Assembly (NCBI RefSeq): GCF_002078875.1
Contig: NC_034413.1
Coordinates: 61,992,453 to 62,056,452 of the forward strand
Length of the DNA stretch: 64,000 nucleotides
Direction of reading: 5' to 3'
DNA from: Numida meleagris
Lineage: Eukaryota; Chordata; Aves; Galliformes; Numididae
Made by a program: the position numbers and the translations under genes. Below the pieces are notes generated by a model, which did no database searches, had not been told where the DNA came from, and saw only the letters and a list, made by a program, of their open reading frames with translations. This document shows positions 22,661 to 35,827 of the stretch, in pieces. Position 1 is the stretch's first letter. Each line of letters starts with the position of its first letter.

Positions 22661-24859
22661 GTTCCCTACCTAACTAATGTGACTGAAAGGTTCTGGTGTT
22701 TCTGTCCTTGGAAGACATGTTGTGCACTGTTTAAGAGAGAACACAATGTTTTAGCTCAGAGGAGGCTTTTAAGCACCTACTTTTGTTTCATATTCCTCAC
22801 AGAGAACTCCTAAAACAAAATCTCTTGTTTGTTTTTTAAAGTTGTGATCTTTGGATTGCAGTTCTGGAAGCTATTGCCTAGGCTGGGGTGACCCCCAGGC
22901 ATTTTTAGACCGAGCTGTTGACCCAAACTCCTGCATACTATTACAACTGTAAGCATTCTTTTATGTTACGCTATGATTCCCTTTTAAGAAAACCGTCCTT
23001 CAAATGTGGAATCATGTAAAACAAACATATTTCAGGCCTGTCCACGGGTCTTTTAGATTTCTCCTCCCTTTGGTCTGATAGTTCTTTGCTTGTTTCTTCT
23101 TTCCTGCCTTTGGAGTTTTTTGGATGGGATATGTGTTGAGGGACGGAGAAAATTATTTTTATTTTTGGCTTCAGTCACACACAAACATTTTGACCTTGAG
23201 ATAGTTTCCTTCCCAAATCAGCATAAAAACTTAGAAAAAAAATCACAAAACAAACTTTTTTTTTCCCCTACAGCAAAAAGTAACTTTAAAAAATCAAAAC
23301 TGTATTTGGGGTATTGCTCCTGCTTGCTTGCTGCCTCAGGTTTTTCAAAATGTGTGAGTTGCCAGGAATCCAGAAGAGTGGGAAGGTCAGGTTAAGCAGA
23401 TACCATACGCTGGGAGCCATAAAGCCAGGAGAAAAAAATGTAAGAAAAACTTAGTTTTTTTCACAGAACACTTCAGTTGTGAGGAAAGTGAATTTTTCAT
23501 TATGAAAAGGTTCTCTCAAGGAATGTCACTGTCCTTCATATTGCCTACGAGTCTCGTTCCTGGAGTCCTTTCAGTGGCTTCTCTTCTCTCTTGAGCAGCT
23601 CAAGGTTGCTCCTTGATGAAAGGACTTTTCCTAAGTACGATCCTGATGGCGCATATATCCTAGTTTATTTTTACAACAACTAGTCGGTCAGGAGACTGAG
23701 GACTCAGCATCCATTTGTTTGCCTGCCCACCAACAGCTCCTTGTTGTCATTATCCACGGCCTCCTTTGATCCATCTGTAAGGTCACTGGCTCTTCACCCT
23801 TCAAAACCCTTGTGAGATCCATTTCTGCTTTGAGCTGTAGAAGAAATCAGCCATCTGGTTATGAGTAGGTTACACAGCCGTGCAAACAGCCTGGGCTTTT
23901 TATTTCAGTTCTGCTGTGTCTTTCGTGCCCCTGATAGCTAGGAACTGCCAGGATGAAGAACAGCCACTCCTGGCCTACAGGGCACTCTCTTTCATCCTAG
24001 TCCTCCCATATTTCCTTCTCCTCCATGGTTTGCACTTTCATATTTTGCCTGTAGTCTCAAATCAGGTCAGAGCCTGCTTGGGGCTGGCATGATGCTCAGG
24101 GGGCTCAAGGAGCTCTGACCCTGCCAGGGGTGTTTGAGGGTTCTGCAGTACTCTACCACCTGTTGAATTTCTCTGTTACTACATACCAAGATCCATTTGC
24201 CCCCGCTGAAGTTTGTTCCCATACTAAAATTGTCTTGCTGTGTGCCCTGATTATAAGGCTTGTTAAATGAAAGTGATTAAATCATCTGTTCCCGGCAGTA
24301 ACCTAAAGGAGTGCTTCATTCAATATTCTGGTCAATCAGCATTTTTCCCCGTGGTGGAACAGACACTCAGTGCAGTGAGGAGTGTCACCATTGGGCCTGG
24401 AGCGTAGCACTTGCATTAAAGACTACTCTGTTGTAAAGCTCATCCTTGCTTTATCAGTCCTTTCTAATTGTTAATTGCCGTTAGACATCTTATTTAAACT
24501 AGAAACAGTTTAGTTGGGTTGATGCTATCGAGCTGTAGATAGTACTCTCTTAATTCACATCTAAATTAGTAGTGTAATTTCTGTGTAGAACAGCGATAGC
24601 GGTTCCAAACGGTGACCCAGAGCACTGAAATTAGAAGCCAGCCATGTAGCTTGCTTCTTTTCTGTTGAGCAGATGAGCTGTTAGCCGAGGTGTGTGCCTA
24701 CCTGCTTACTGTTGTACTGTTACACTTATGCCTACACTAACATTTATGCTCTGGTTACAGCTGGAGCTGAAAAACATGTAGAAAATGTGTTCAGGGTTTG
24801 TTTTGTTCTCCTGAGCTTTTAGAGGCTCCCACTGAATTGTTAGCAGTAGCAGTAATTGT

Positions 24860-25005
24860 ATCATTATCTCAGCCTGGCAAAGTATTTTACATCAGTAGAT
24901 TTCTTTCTCTGTTTCACAAACAAGGGAACAGAGGCAATGAAAGGGGCCATCAAAAAGAGCAGGGATGGAAATGTGGAGAGCAGTCCCGATTTGAGTCTTT
25001 ATCCA
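24860..25005 (-). mobile_element. Possible MIR/L2-like relic
   Basis: The stretch gtttcacaaacaagggaaca then gaggca, followed after a gap by cagtcccgatttgagtc, resembles the antisense MIR order (TTTTACAGATGAGGAAACTGAGGCA ... GGGATTTGAACCC). The match is weaker than at the other relics, and the middle is scrambled. Confidence 0.35.
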
Positions 25006-26921
25006 TTCTCTATTAGTTTTGTTTTGTTTCCTCTCTTGAAGCCTGTAGGCACATCTGTCACTGGCAGAGTTAAAACCAACTGTGCTCTGTTTACAACATT
25101 AAGGTCAATGTACTTTTCTGACGAGTTCACAACACTCCTTTGGTTCCTCCTACGTACTTGCTGTACTTCTTGAGGACCTCTTACATTTCAGACAGTCCCA
25201 CCAAGAAAAACAATCAACGAAACAAGTACGTGCAAGGACATTTCACGAGACAAGAAGCACTACTCTTTCAATTGCAAACATTTCTCTTCAGAATCGGATG
25301 CTTTCCCCTGCAATGAGGCAAACTTCGCAATTAGCTGTGATGATAGCTGTCATTAATGACTACTGTCAGCACCTGGGAGGTATAAATCAGAGCTTTCTTT
25401 GAAAAATCCAGATTAGCTGGGTCCTGTAGGTGTCATGACTTACTACCAGGACTGCAACTGCTGATTTTCTGCTGCTCTGATGCCGGAGACATCAGATACA
25501 GAGGTACCACAAGATGTTAAATAATCAATTGAGGATTTGAGAAAGTCCCTGGTGCACCTGGTCACAACATTATCTGAGCATTGTGAACTCAACACATGAA
25601 AGGTTTCTAATATCAGGATATTATTTTGTCAGTTGGCACTTAGGAGCTGTAGAGACCAGCAGCAGATCAGATGAGCTGCTCTAGTAGGAATTTCTGTCTT
25701 GAAAAATCTCTCAGTGAGATCTCCTGTGCCCTCTTGTGACTGAGCTTCCTCCAGAGCCCTCTCCTCTGGGGAGCTCCTGGCAATTGCATTTCTGGGGGCT
25801 GTTTTTTCACAAAGCTCTGACTGCATCTAAGCAAACAGCACAGATGGAGGAAACCAGACTTAAGGCTGTAGCCTGGCCCAGCTCTACCTGACCTGGTGGT
25901 CGTGCCCTGTGAAATTGGTCTGAGAGTATAAATGTGAAGTAAAACATGGACACCTGGGGAAAGTGCGTTAGCCACTGAGAGAAGACTTAGGAGGAGAAGA
26001 ATCAGTGCTCCAACTAACACTAGAGTCAGCAACAACCAAAACCTTCTCTCTGGCCTAAGAAAATATTTCTGTACGTTGTCCTTGATAGGTGACTGGCATC
26101 TGATTAGTTGTATTGCAGATTCATCATGCTACAGTGAAGTGCCAGGTATGTTTTCCGAGTGTTGGAGAAAAGACTCACAAAGAGCAACACCAGCATCATT
26201 GCACCAGCCTTGAGAAGCCTCACGCAGAGCACAGCGGCATCGTTCTATGCTGATGCAGAGCACATTTTCTGTGTCTTGCACAGAAGGAACATGCACATAT
26301 GTCGTTATTTATAGCCTCTCCACCCGCACACGGCTTTGAAAACTTGCTCTAAAAGAAGTTCAGCATTTAAAGAATACAACTGGTATTTTTTTTTTAACCT
26401 GATGATTTTTTTTTCTTTTTTGATTTCCTTAAAAAAATGTTCTGGGAACATTAGCAACAAGCCAGGCATCAAGGAAGAAACATTAGTTCTTCATTTGTCT
26501 GTCTATTGTTCTCTTACTTGGAATGTTTTTAGAGAGGCAGTTGCCAAATTTTATCAAGTAAAACATTTAATCAAGAAAATGAAAGATAAGTGGGATGCAT
26601 TTGATGAATGGGAACTTTACCAAAGGAAAGCTATGTTAAGTTGAACAAAGACCTTCCTCAGGGTAAGAAAAGCATGTGTATTTCCACTCCCTTTTGGAGT
26701 GCTTGCAGTGTAGGTGACCGCAGTTAGTGAAGGCTGCGTGACCTCAACTGGTGACCAGAGGAAGTGGGCAAGTACTTCTCTCAGAATGCCCAGCCTACAC
26801 CCAGCCTACTCTGCTGGAGCCTCAAATTCAATGAGCAGTTCCCAGGAGAGACACATGATAAACACTGCACCTCCTTAATTACTAGGGCTAGGATCGACTG
26901 TCTCCTCTGTATGGATCACAC

Positions 26922-27035
26922 GAATCATATCATGGAATTATATCATAGAATGGCTTGTATTGGAAGAGACCTCCAAGATCATCTAGTTCCAACCCCCAGA
27001 ACACACTGCATTCTCACTTCTCCAAATACTCATCA
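26922..27035 (-). mobile_element. CR1 LINE 3' end fragment
   Basis: The left edge has degenerate copies of the terminal octamer in antisense (gaatcatatcatggaatta, tatcatagaatgg). It is followed by gtattggaagagacctcc and aagatcatctagttccaacc. A short 5'-truncated CR1 copy. Confidence 0.85.
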
Positions 27036-28390
27036 ATTTTAAACCATCAGAGTATGGTTATAGATGTGAAAGGCTTTGGGTGAACTCTACAAATACATAA
27101 TGGCCATCTCTAGAAAGCAGTGACAGTGATTTTTGCCATGTAAGCCTGTGAAACGGTAAGGAGTTAAGCTAGGGTGTGGGGACACTGCTCACCTCCCGAA
27201 GTGAGCACCCATGCCTGTCCATGGGAGCAGGCAAGAATATTTGTGACTATTGTACAGTTCTGCATTAATGTGAAGGCTCTTTGGGGTGAAGGAGGGATGG
27301 AAATAGAAGAACAATGCCATTGCAAGCTGGGACCTGAAGCAGCAAGTAACTAGACTGTTAGAAAAGTTAAGAGCAGTCTTGTTGGGGCTCAGGCCATTGC
27401 ACCATGGAACATATTTAGGATATTTTCACTTATTCGTCCTGTTAACTTTTGAACCCTTTCACAACAAACTCCTTTTGCATCCTTTTACATTAGGAACTGC
27501 TAAGAAGAGGGTAGCCATGGAGAGTTACTTTTCCCATTGAATTTTCCAGTGCCGGAGTGGCTGGGGATCAAGGGATCACACTGCAGGGTGAGATAGGTCC
27601 TTGACTGACCAACTCCTACAGCGCTGTTTCCTGATGGGCTTGTGAACGTAGGGTAGCTGTGGGTTCTGGAAGCAGTGAGGAGCCTGGAGAAGACTTTATC
27701 TGTGTGCTTTTGCATATTGAGAACTTTCTGGTACCTTTCTGTATCTTCTGCATTTGCGGTCCCACATTCAGTAGTTGTATAATTTACTCAGCTGCATTCA
27801 GTAGTATCAGCTGTGCTGTGCAAGGCTGCTACCACTATAAAGAGCAGAACATGGATGTCTTGCTTTTGGAAAACTAATTTATTATTTTTTTTTTTAACCA
27901 CGGGGGTTAGATTTTTGTTTTTGAAATGAGAAATTGTGCAGAGGTGAACCTTCCACATAAAGTCCAGGAAGCTCATAAAAACACCTACAATCTGATTTCA
28001 TGGGGACTTCATTTTTTTGGCCGAATGCAGAGGAGGGAATAGAGTAAGTTTTAAAATGTTATAATTGGCTCTGCATTTAATTCTCCTTAATTTAGTTGCT
28101 CTGTGCAGCAGAGAAATACTGATAGGTCTGTAAGGCTGCTTTTCCTTCCAAGGGTAAAAGGGACTGCATGGCTTTTCTTTTTGAAAAGACCTCTTTAATT
28201 ATGTGGTGGTATTTGGAATAACTACAATTAAAGGGGAAAAGCAGACAGTGATTAAAAGAATCATACTTAACAGCAGCTGCATTCGTTTTCTGGCTTTTGA
28301 AAGAGACCCAGGCATGGGTGAGTACATACTTACCACATGGAGCTGTGGTGAAAAGGAAAGGTAAAGTGGAGGTGACAAACTTCTGGGTGA

Positions 28391-28489
28391 CTGGGCAGCC
28401 TGATCTGGTTGTTGGCAACCCTGCCCATGGCAGGGGGCCTGGCACTAGATGATCTTTAAGATCCCTTCCAAGCTAAACTATTCTGTGAC
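28391..28489 (+). mobile_element. CR1 LINE 3' end fragment (sense orientation)
   Basis: The + strand reads gggcagcctgatctggttgt, ggcaaccctgcccatggcag, ctagatgatctttaagatcc and ends ctattctgtgac. It is therefore a CR1 3' end in the same orientation as KALRN, one of only two such copies here. Confidence 0.85.
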
Positions 28490-29137
28490 TTCAGGGAAGG
28501 TTGTTTATTGCAGCATTTTGAGACTTTCCTTGAGAAAAGACTGAGGAAGTATCAAAATTCATATTTGTTGTCCTGTCCTAAGTGCGCATAAATCAGTGTA
28601 GCTCTGTCAACTCATTTACACCATCTCTTTAAAAAATAAACAAAACTTCCAAACCTCAGATTGCTTGGTTTGTGTGATAGTGGGATGAACCAATTAGGTC
28701 TCAAGTCAATCTGAAAGAGATAACGTGTATGACCATCTGAGCTGAATTAAATACAGAAGAATACAGTTAGCTGGCCACGTTAGTTTGTAAAGATGAATTA
28801 GTTACAGACATATAAACAGGTCAAGCTATGGTCTTTCAGGTTTTCTAGATACATGCTTAGCAATTAGGCATTTATGCTACAGTGAATTTGGAGCAATTTT
28901 CAGCTTATTTTAAAGCTCTGGTTTTAAATTGACTGTCTGCTTAGTTGTGTACAGCATCCGTTATGTTGTTTACTATTTGAGATATTTTAGTATGTTCAAG
29001 TATTGGAAAAGGTCCCTAGAATCCCAACCAGATTTAGAGCCACATATTGCTAGAGGCTGCAGAAACTTAAAATAAAGGCAGCTTTCACTCCAAACACTTT
29101 CTCTGTCATCCTTGCTTGTTTTGACTGCAAGTGTGGT

Positions 29138-29242
29138 TAATGTCATTTTACAAATGAGGATGGAGGCAGGGAAGTTGAGTCATTTGCTGAACTGCAGTGC
29201 TGGGCATTGAACCAAATCACTTGAATTCCTGTCTACTTTTGA
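29138..29242 (-). mobile_element. MIR-like ancient SINE relic
   Basis: The + strand reads tcattttacaaatgagga, then gaggcagggaagttgagtca and tttgct, then gctgggcattgaacc and gaattcctgtct. This is the antisense MIR order, including the region derived from the tRNA B box. It is decayed but keeps spacing throughout. Confidence 0.6.
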
Positions 29243-31386
29243 TATGAAATCCTTGTTGCTTTTTGCTTACTTTTGGAAGCTCTCACATAATTCAACATGA
29301 TTAGCCAAAAAGAGTGAAGAGAGTAAGGTACTGCTCCCTTCCACTGCAACAAAACTACATTAGCAGAGCTGTATCTGTACATTAAGAGTGCATTAATCCA
29401 CATTAGCTTATGCAGCCTGCAACAGGCTGTGATATGAACCGAATTTATTCATATATGGGACACACAACATTGTATTCCAGTGTACGTCTGGAAGCTCCAA
29501 TCTGCTGGACATGTAATTAGACCCTGCGTAACACCTCTTATGAACAGGGGGTCTTTATCTATGTCCACCAAGGACAGCTGAAATTTTGCTGGGGATTATG
29601 GTGGTAGTAAGATCTGCATCTTAGGGTCAGATACAGATATCTCTGAAATTAAAAATGATGTTTAGGGAGCCAAAGATGATTATTCTGGTTTAAAGATATG
29701 ATTGAACTTCATACCATTTCTTAAAAATAATATTTTAAAAAATACTGTATCTCCAAGGTTAAATTATAATGAAGAAATAAGTGAAAAAAAGAATCTCTCT
29801 TTTAATTAGGGTTTAAAAACCACAAGTGAGAATGGCTGACTTTTGTTTTGGGTTCTATTATGAACCATTAATAATGGCAGGAAAAGCCAGAGGATAAGTT
29901 CCTTTGTATTTTGGTGTATTTTCTCAGCTAGACCTTTACTTGACATTACCCTGCTGTGACAGGGCCAGGGATAGAAGGGAAAAGAAATCTATTTTCAGCT
30001 ATGATTTAGAATACAACATAGAAACTGTGTTTTAATTGAAATCAGACTTGGTGTGCATTTTAGTCATTAAAGAGGATTAGAATATATTAAGTCTCCACGA
30101 GTTGTGGTGGGTTGGGGAGATTTTTTTATTTTTTAATTTTCTTCTGTTTGTTCTTTCTTTGCTGGTGCTCTTGCTGCCACAAAATTCTCCTGGAGGGCCT
30201 GGTTGGAGGCCAGGGCTTGGGCTGCCTGTGCTGGCCTTTGTTGAATGACGTTACCTGCGAACAGACATGATTGCAGTGAATGGAAGTTGGCAGTCACACA
30301 GTGGCTACTGCCTCCACCCAGAGATGCAGTGGTCCCCCTGGCAAGTGAATGTTTGATCACTTGGAGGCCCTTTCCTTTTACCTCCCAAGAAGGGAGTAGA
30401 TTGCGAGTATCCTGAGAACACACATACTTTGAGTCATATGCTCATAAATCCGCGTAGCGCTATATAGTATGCTACAGAAGTGTTCATAATAGTAGCTACA
30501 GAAAAGGTAAAGAGGAGGTTGGATTCTTGAGTGGACATGGTAGAGATACTATAAAAACATAGATTTTGAAGTGCTATATGGTTTCCAGGTATCACACCAG
30601 AACTCTAGCCCACAGTAACTCAAGAGCAAGCAATAAAGTGTTTGAGGTAACGTGATACTGTTAGGCTTCCTTTCACTGATGTGTTTAAGGCAGAAGTGTT
30701 TGAAGTTAGGCAATACTTACACACCTATTTGAAATAGGGTGGGATAAATTGGATATACTTCATTGGAATTGCTCTGGAATTTATTGCAAACTTGCTAGAG
30801 GTACGAAAGATTTAATCTAGCACTCTGAGTTACACCAAATTGGTACCATTTTAGGTGAGATCAAAATCTGACTCAACTCTTTAAAGTGGACGATGGTATC
30901 ATTTATTTTCAGTTTTCAGAGTAACCCAGTTTGACTCACTATGGCAGCAACAGTGGGACTTAGAGTAATGAAGATTTTCTCAGCCAAGGCACTTCTTCAG
31001 TGGGTCATCTTGCTCCGGAGCAGTTAAACTGTTCAAAAGGGGCCTGGGTCAAATGCAGAATTTGAGGTGCCCCATCACTGCTGTTACAAAACACTGTATC
31101 TCATTCATGTGGATTTAATCACCAGCTGAAGTTTCTCACCTCCTTCCTGTAGCAGGGTTCAGTGGCTGGTATGTTTGACGAAATCTCTGCATTCTTCTCC
31201 AAGTCTTTCTGATTTCATTTTTCATGTATTGTTGCTAAAATAAATACAGTTTACAAGAATGTAGAAACACAGGTTTTCAGCTAACTTTGGTAACCGACAT
31301 TGTTCCTTAAAGTAGTGAATTCATTATTCCTTACATGCTGTTTTGATGCAAAATGTGAGCAGAGCATAAGGTCTTGCTGGGAAAGA

Positions 31387-31592
31387 GTTATAGAATCATC
31401 TGGGTTGGAAAAGACCTTCAAGATCATCAAGTCCAACCATAAATGTGATCTACTGAGTCCTTCCACTAAATCATATCCCATAGTGCCATATCCACTTCCT
31501 TGCATGATCACCCTCTCCATAAAGAAGTTATTCCTAATATCCTCAGGTGACAAGTCCTATCACTTGTCACCTGAGAAAAGAGACTGGATTCC
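31387..31592 (-). mobile_element. CR1 LINE 3' fragment with internal deletion
   Basis: The antisense starts gttatagaatcatctgggtt, continues agatcatcaagtccaacc and ttattcctaatatcc. It then jumps to a later CR1 segment, caagtcctatcacttgtcac followed by ctgagaaaagagac. About 50 bases of the usual sequence between these blocks appear missing, judged against other CR1 copies. Confidence 0.85.
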
Positions 31593-32048
31593 AAAGAATT
31601 TTTTTAAAATAAAGTCAAATGAAGTTATGAGATGCTTCTTAGTTTTCACATTTACTGATTAAGAAAGATACCTATGGGAAGAGGTTGCATTTTCAAAGAG
31701 CTGCATTGAACAGTCTGCCCTTTATAAATAGTGCCCGTTTCATTTTTTATGTAAAAATCAAATTAGCCTTTTAAGCTATTAAAAGAATTGACCTTAACTG
31801 CACTAATGCAATCATCTCACCCATATTCCCATCATACAAATCAGCCTAGAGGAAGAGCAATTATCATCCCAGAACTTTGCTTAATTATTGCCTGATTGCT
31901 TCTTCAGCGTTCTTTCTTTAAAATCATCCTTCTTTGTTTATTCTCATGTTTTCCTACCTTGTCCAATAGAAACTACCATCATCCCCTGCAAGTGGACTCT
32001 CCAGTACACTTTTCCATGACCCCACCTGGGCGGTATTTACTTTGCCAG

Positions 32049-32080
32049 TCTAAGACCCATGGTACGCCATGGGTCTTAGA
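32049..32080. repeat. Perfect palindrome, 14-bp arms, 4-nt spacer
   Basis: tctaagacccatgg (32049-32062) is followed by tacg and its exact reverse complement ccatgggtcttaga (32067-32080). It is not part of any repeat I recognise. It could be a short templated inverted duplication or an RNA hairpin. Nothing in the sequence assigns a function. Confidence 0.95.
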
Positions 32081-35000
32081 ATTGCCATAGCCAGGAGTTT
32101 GATCATCAGCAAAACGGAGTAAGGAGAGACCTCTGGAAGAGTTCCTCTTCTAAGCGTGGGCTTCTAGTGCTGTGCTCAGATGAAATCTGTCTGAATTGCT
32201 GCTCTTGTTCTTTTTGCAGTTATACAGATTATTCATAAAGAGACACTTACAGCTATTCTTCCTCCAGCTAGCACAGTCAGCTTCCTGTAATTGTGCTGGA
32301 ATTTTCTTTAATTTTCTTGGTGGCCTGGGCTTGTTGCTTATTTTCTTGGCACATCAGAGGAAACAGAACAACTTATTTATTCCCATGGCAACTCAGGGAC
32401 TACCTGGAGTAACAGCAGAAAAGCAGAAACTACCCCAGTCCACTCTCCAAGAGCAATTTGGTCAGTAACATGTGGGATGGGAATCTGCCATGGTGGGATT
32501 TGAAGTACTGCATTGTCCTCCAGTCCTGTAAGAGAATGTCTGTGAGTTATGAAGTTTCCTAAGTGATTCTGGCAGCATGCTTGGAGTTGTGTCTCGGACT
32601 TATAACTAGCATGTTTTCATTAAGTGGTATTATATAATGGACTGCAGCCTGGACTGGAAAATGCTCTCCTGCATGGGAAGTGTGGCCTGGCAGTGGTCAA
32701 CCTGTGTGTCCTGCAGTTGTGCAGGATCTGGATTTGCTCTGCTAAGAGCTACAAAGTAGGAAGCAGCACCTGGCTCCTGCCCCAAGCAGCTTTCAGAGTA
32801 GTGGAAGTACAGGAGTAAATGTATACTGGGAAGAGACTTAATATATGCTGGAGTTGCAAATTTCAAGAAACACCTCTGATGATGGACCTATCTGAAGCAC
32901 AGCACTTTAATTCCAGCAAATTCACAATTTTCTAGATATTTTAAGAATAAAATAGCTTAGCAATAAAGGACAATTGTGAATGTAATTTGGAAAAGATGTA
33001 ATTTGGAAAACACTGTATTTTTAACAGCTTCTTCAAGCTGTTTTTAAGGAGTAACTAAATTATTTGAACTAAACCACTCTAACTTCAATGGCTAACTGTA
33101 TCTCAAGACATTAATTTTTGGCAGTTGAGTAAGTTACGTAGTCCTTGCTTTCAATTAAATTGTTAACGTTTACCTTGAATTATTGCACAGTTATTCTACT
33201 TCTGAAAACATTTCCTTTCTTTGGGGTTAGGAAGAATGTCTCCAAATCCACTGACAGGTAGATGTTTACTGTTTCTGGTGATTTCAGGTTTAATTATGAC
33301 CTTTCAGAGTTGTTCCTGCATTTACTGTAGTCTAATTACTCAACATTTCTCATTGTTGTCACTGGAAAGTAAGGGCTGCTGTACCTGTCTTATTCTTGTA
33401 CCTGATTTATGTTCTTGCTGTTGCTTTGCCTGTTATTCTGTATCTCAACTCTTAATGTAATGCAGACTTTCTGTGCCTTATATGAGGGAAGCACTGATGT
33501 AATATTTCCCCGTGTTTGCAAATTATTGTCAGCTTGATAAATGGCAAATACTTTAATTCTGAGGATTGGTTTGTTGGGGCTATCATGCGCTGAAAACTGG
33601 GGTGATCAAATCTGCTATTGTGGGTTTCAGAGCCACAGAAAATGCTGTTAAGTGAGTTATTTTTTAAGAAGTCATAGTTTGCTTTCTTGTGGGAATTGTG
33701 AGTGAGGTGGAGTTTATGGAACAATTTGAATCAGGATTTTTTTAAGAGGAGGTAGAGGCTGGGAAATCTGAAACAGAGCACTTAGAGGAATGGCGTAGGA
33801 AGGAGGTGATCAAATAGCTCATTACAAGCAGTGTCATTAGTAGATAATTCATAGATTTTTATCTTGTCTTCTCACCTAACGTTGATTTATGTATGATTTT
33901 ATCACCTCCAAGGGGTATCTTGTATCTAATCTCATAAGCTAAACGACTTGCAAACCTAATCGATACTTGCATAGAAGCCTTCAGAGGGCAGCCTTCATGT
34001 TACAGGAAGGATCTGGTGCATCACGAGATGGTGCCCTTCCGTAACAGGCAGCAAAAGATAACTGCCCAAATGCAACACGAGACAGCCTGTTCCTGGATGA
34101 GAGCTGGAACAGAGGTTTGTTTTCTATGGATTAATGTGGTAGCACTACTGATTATTTGGTTTTGTTGAGATAGAATACCCATATTTGGAGCAGAACTCTG
34201 GTCTAGATTCATTGCTTTTGTTTTCATCTTTGTTTGAAGTGAGCATCACATGTTGTATTTCTTGTTTTGAATTGCAGTATGTACTGGAACATCTCTTTGT
34301 AAAATAAAAGCAGCGATCTATGTCAACAGTCATCTCACAGTGACTAAAACAACACGATGTAACATTGGTTGGGATGAACATTTAACTGTTGCGTGATCGG
34401 TATTTAAATGCTATGAACATGAACAAGTTTTTAGAATAATTTGCTGCAGAATTACACTGAGTGGCTATCAAATATTAATGGGTGGAAAGCATACATACTG
34501 CAAACTAGCTTCATATCAGGCATTATTTAAATTAAAGCCATTTGCAATCTTTAATGTCATATGTAGAAAATGAGCCCTCATTAGGAGTTTTTTTTCAAAA
34601 TTGAGTTTTGATCTGGTTCCTTTTTTAATAGATAAATTAAAAGGAAAGAAGATGTTAATGGAATTATTTGCAGACTTTCAGTGACACAAATGCTAGAAGG
34701 CTAACCTCCAATAATTACTGTTATTACAAGTAACTTACGCATTTCTGGTCAAGAACATATTGCAGAAGAGCTCTTTCAGCTCTTTCTAGTACTGTTATTC
34801 TCTGTGTATTGAGGAAGAGAGAGAAAAAGGGTGGAGATCACATTCTGTAATTCTCCAAGATGACAGCACCAAGCTCAATTTTTCAGGTGTTGCAGCTTGT
34901 AGCAGACCCTGAACAGATTTAATCTGAATGTTGATGGCTATAATAGCAGAATTGTGCCAGTGTCATTGTGAGAAGGAGCTCCAAATGGATGGCACTCATA

Positions 35001-35658
35001 TGGTTGATCTATTTTTAAAATAAAATCTTCTTTAACTCTCGGTATATCAGATTTGCCACTTTTCTGTAGGGTTCAGTTACATTTGGAGCCGAAAACCTGG
35101 TTAAAGTTTGAAAGGTGCATTCTGTCTATGTTTTATGGCCTGTAGTGAAGGATTCTTAACCTTTTCTTTCTGGTTACTCTGATATTTTCTCCCCAAATCA
35201 AAATCAATTTCAATTGATCCCTCCGTCATGCTTTTGGACTCACTCAGGGTGCCTCCTGATGAAAATCTACTATTTGTGTGATATCAGCTGCCACTGGTTT
35301 TTAGGTTACACAAGGAGCTTTTAAGAGGAGGATGCTTGCTGTAGAAGATTCCAGATTTCTGGCTCCCATTCCCTAAAATTCATTTATGGGAAAGTAAATA
35401 TATAATGCCTGTCAGGCTCAAAGAGCTAAACTACACTTCAAAACAAATTGAATAGTAAGGATCCAATAATCCTAATTTACCAGCAACATCTATGAAAATT
35501 TATCTTATGTTTGGTCATAAGGGACTTTGACAGATCTCCATGTGCTTACCCCCAGCAAACATAAGGCAGTGTCTCTGCAGCTGCTTCATCCTCACCCCAA
35601 GGGTTGCTCTCTGCTGCCGAGACAGGACAGGTAATTGGATGTTCTTCTCTTTTGGCAG

Positions 35659-35781
35659 GTACTGGACTGGATTGAAAATCACGGGGAAGCCTTTCTGAGT
35701 AAACACACGGGAGTGGGGAAGTCGCTGCACAGAGCACGTGCGCTGCAGAAAAGACACGATGACTTTGAAGAGGTAGCACAG
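35659..35781 (+). CDS. KALRN: KALRN internal exon: start of spectrin repeat 4
   Basis: The exon encodes 41 residues: VLDWIENHGEAFLSKHTGVG, then KSLHRARALQ, then KRHDDFEEVAQ. The Trp at residue 4 marks helix A of the fourth repeat, and the HTGVGKSLHRA loop leads into helix B. KRHDDFEE rather than KRHEDFEE separates kalirin from TRIO. The acceptor is ttttggcag, the donor is gtaaga, phase 0 at both ends, 123 nt. A run of 21 A begins 25 bases past the donor, which makes the flank prone to length variation. The exon sits between introns of 22 and 18 kb, so splicing must define a small exon in a large intronic context. Confidence 0.97.
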
Positions 35782-35806
35782 GTAAGAGTCTGAAATACTT
35801 TAGGGG

Positions 35807-35827
35807 AAAAAAAAAAAAAAAAAAAAA
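35807..35827 (+). repeat. Poly(A) run of 21
   Basis: An uninterrupted A21 homopolymer just downstream of the donor of the exon ending at 35781. It is likely polymorphic, and no flanking retroposon is visible. Confidence 0.9.

Larger units (their letters stand above)
13550..35658 (+). other. KALRN: KALRN intron, 22.1 kb
   Basis: A GT-AG intron with donor gtaatg and acceptor ttggcag. It contains CR1 pieces at 15978, 22271, 26922, 28391 and 31387, MIR-like relics at 21493, 24860 and 29138, a 40-bp tandem duplication at 21297 and a perfect palindrome at 32049. A motif-dense AT-rich block lies at 14570-14800. Between these I see only single-copy-looking sequence. No extra exon is expected, because exons on both sides join in frame to the known protein. 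Confidence 0.85.

Noticed and set aside
31542..31575. 13-bp inverted repeat ctcaggtgacaag / cttgtcacctgag
   Set aside because: It lies at an internal junction of a CR1 fragment, so it is mostly explained by CR1 sequence. It is noted only as part of the deletion observation.
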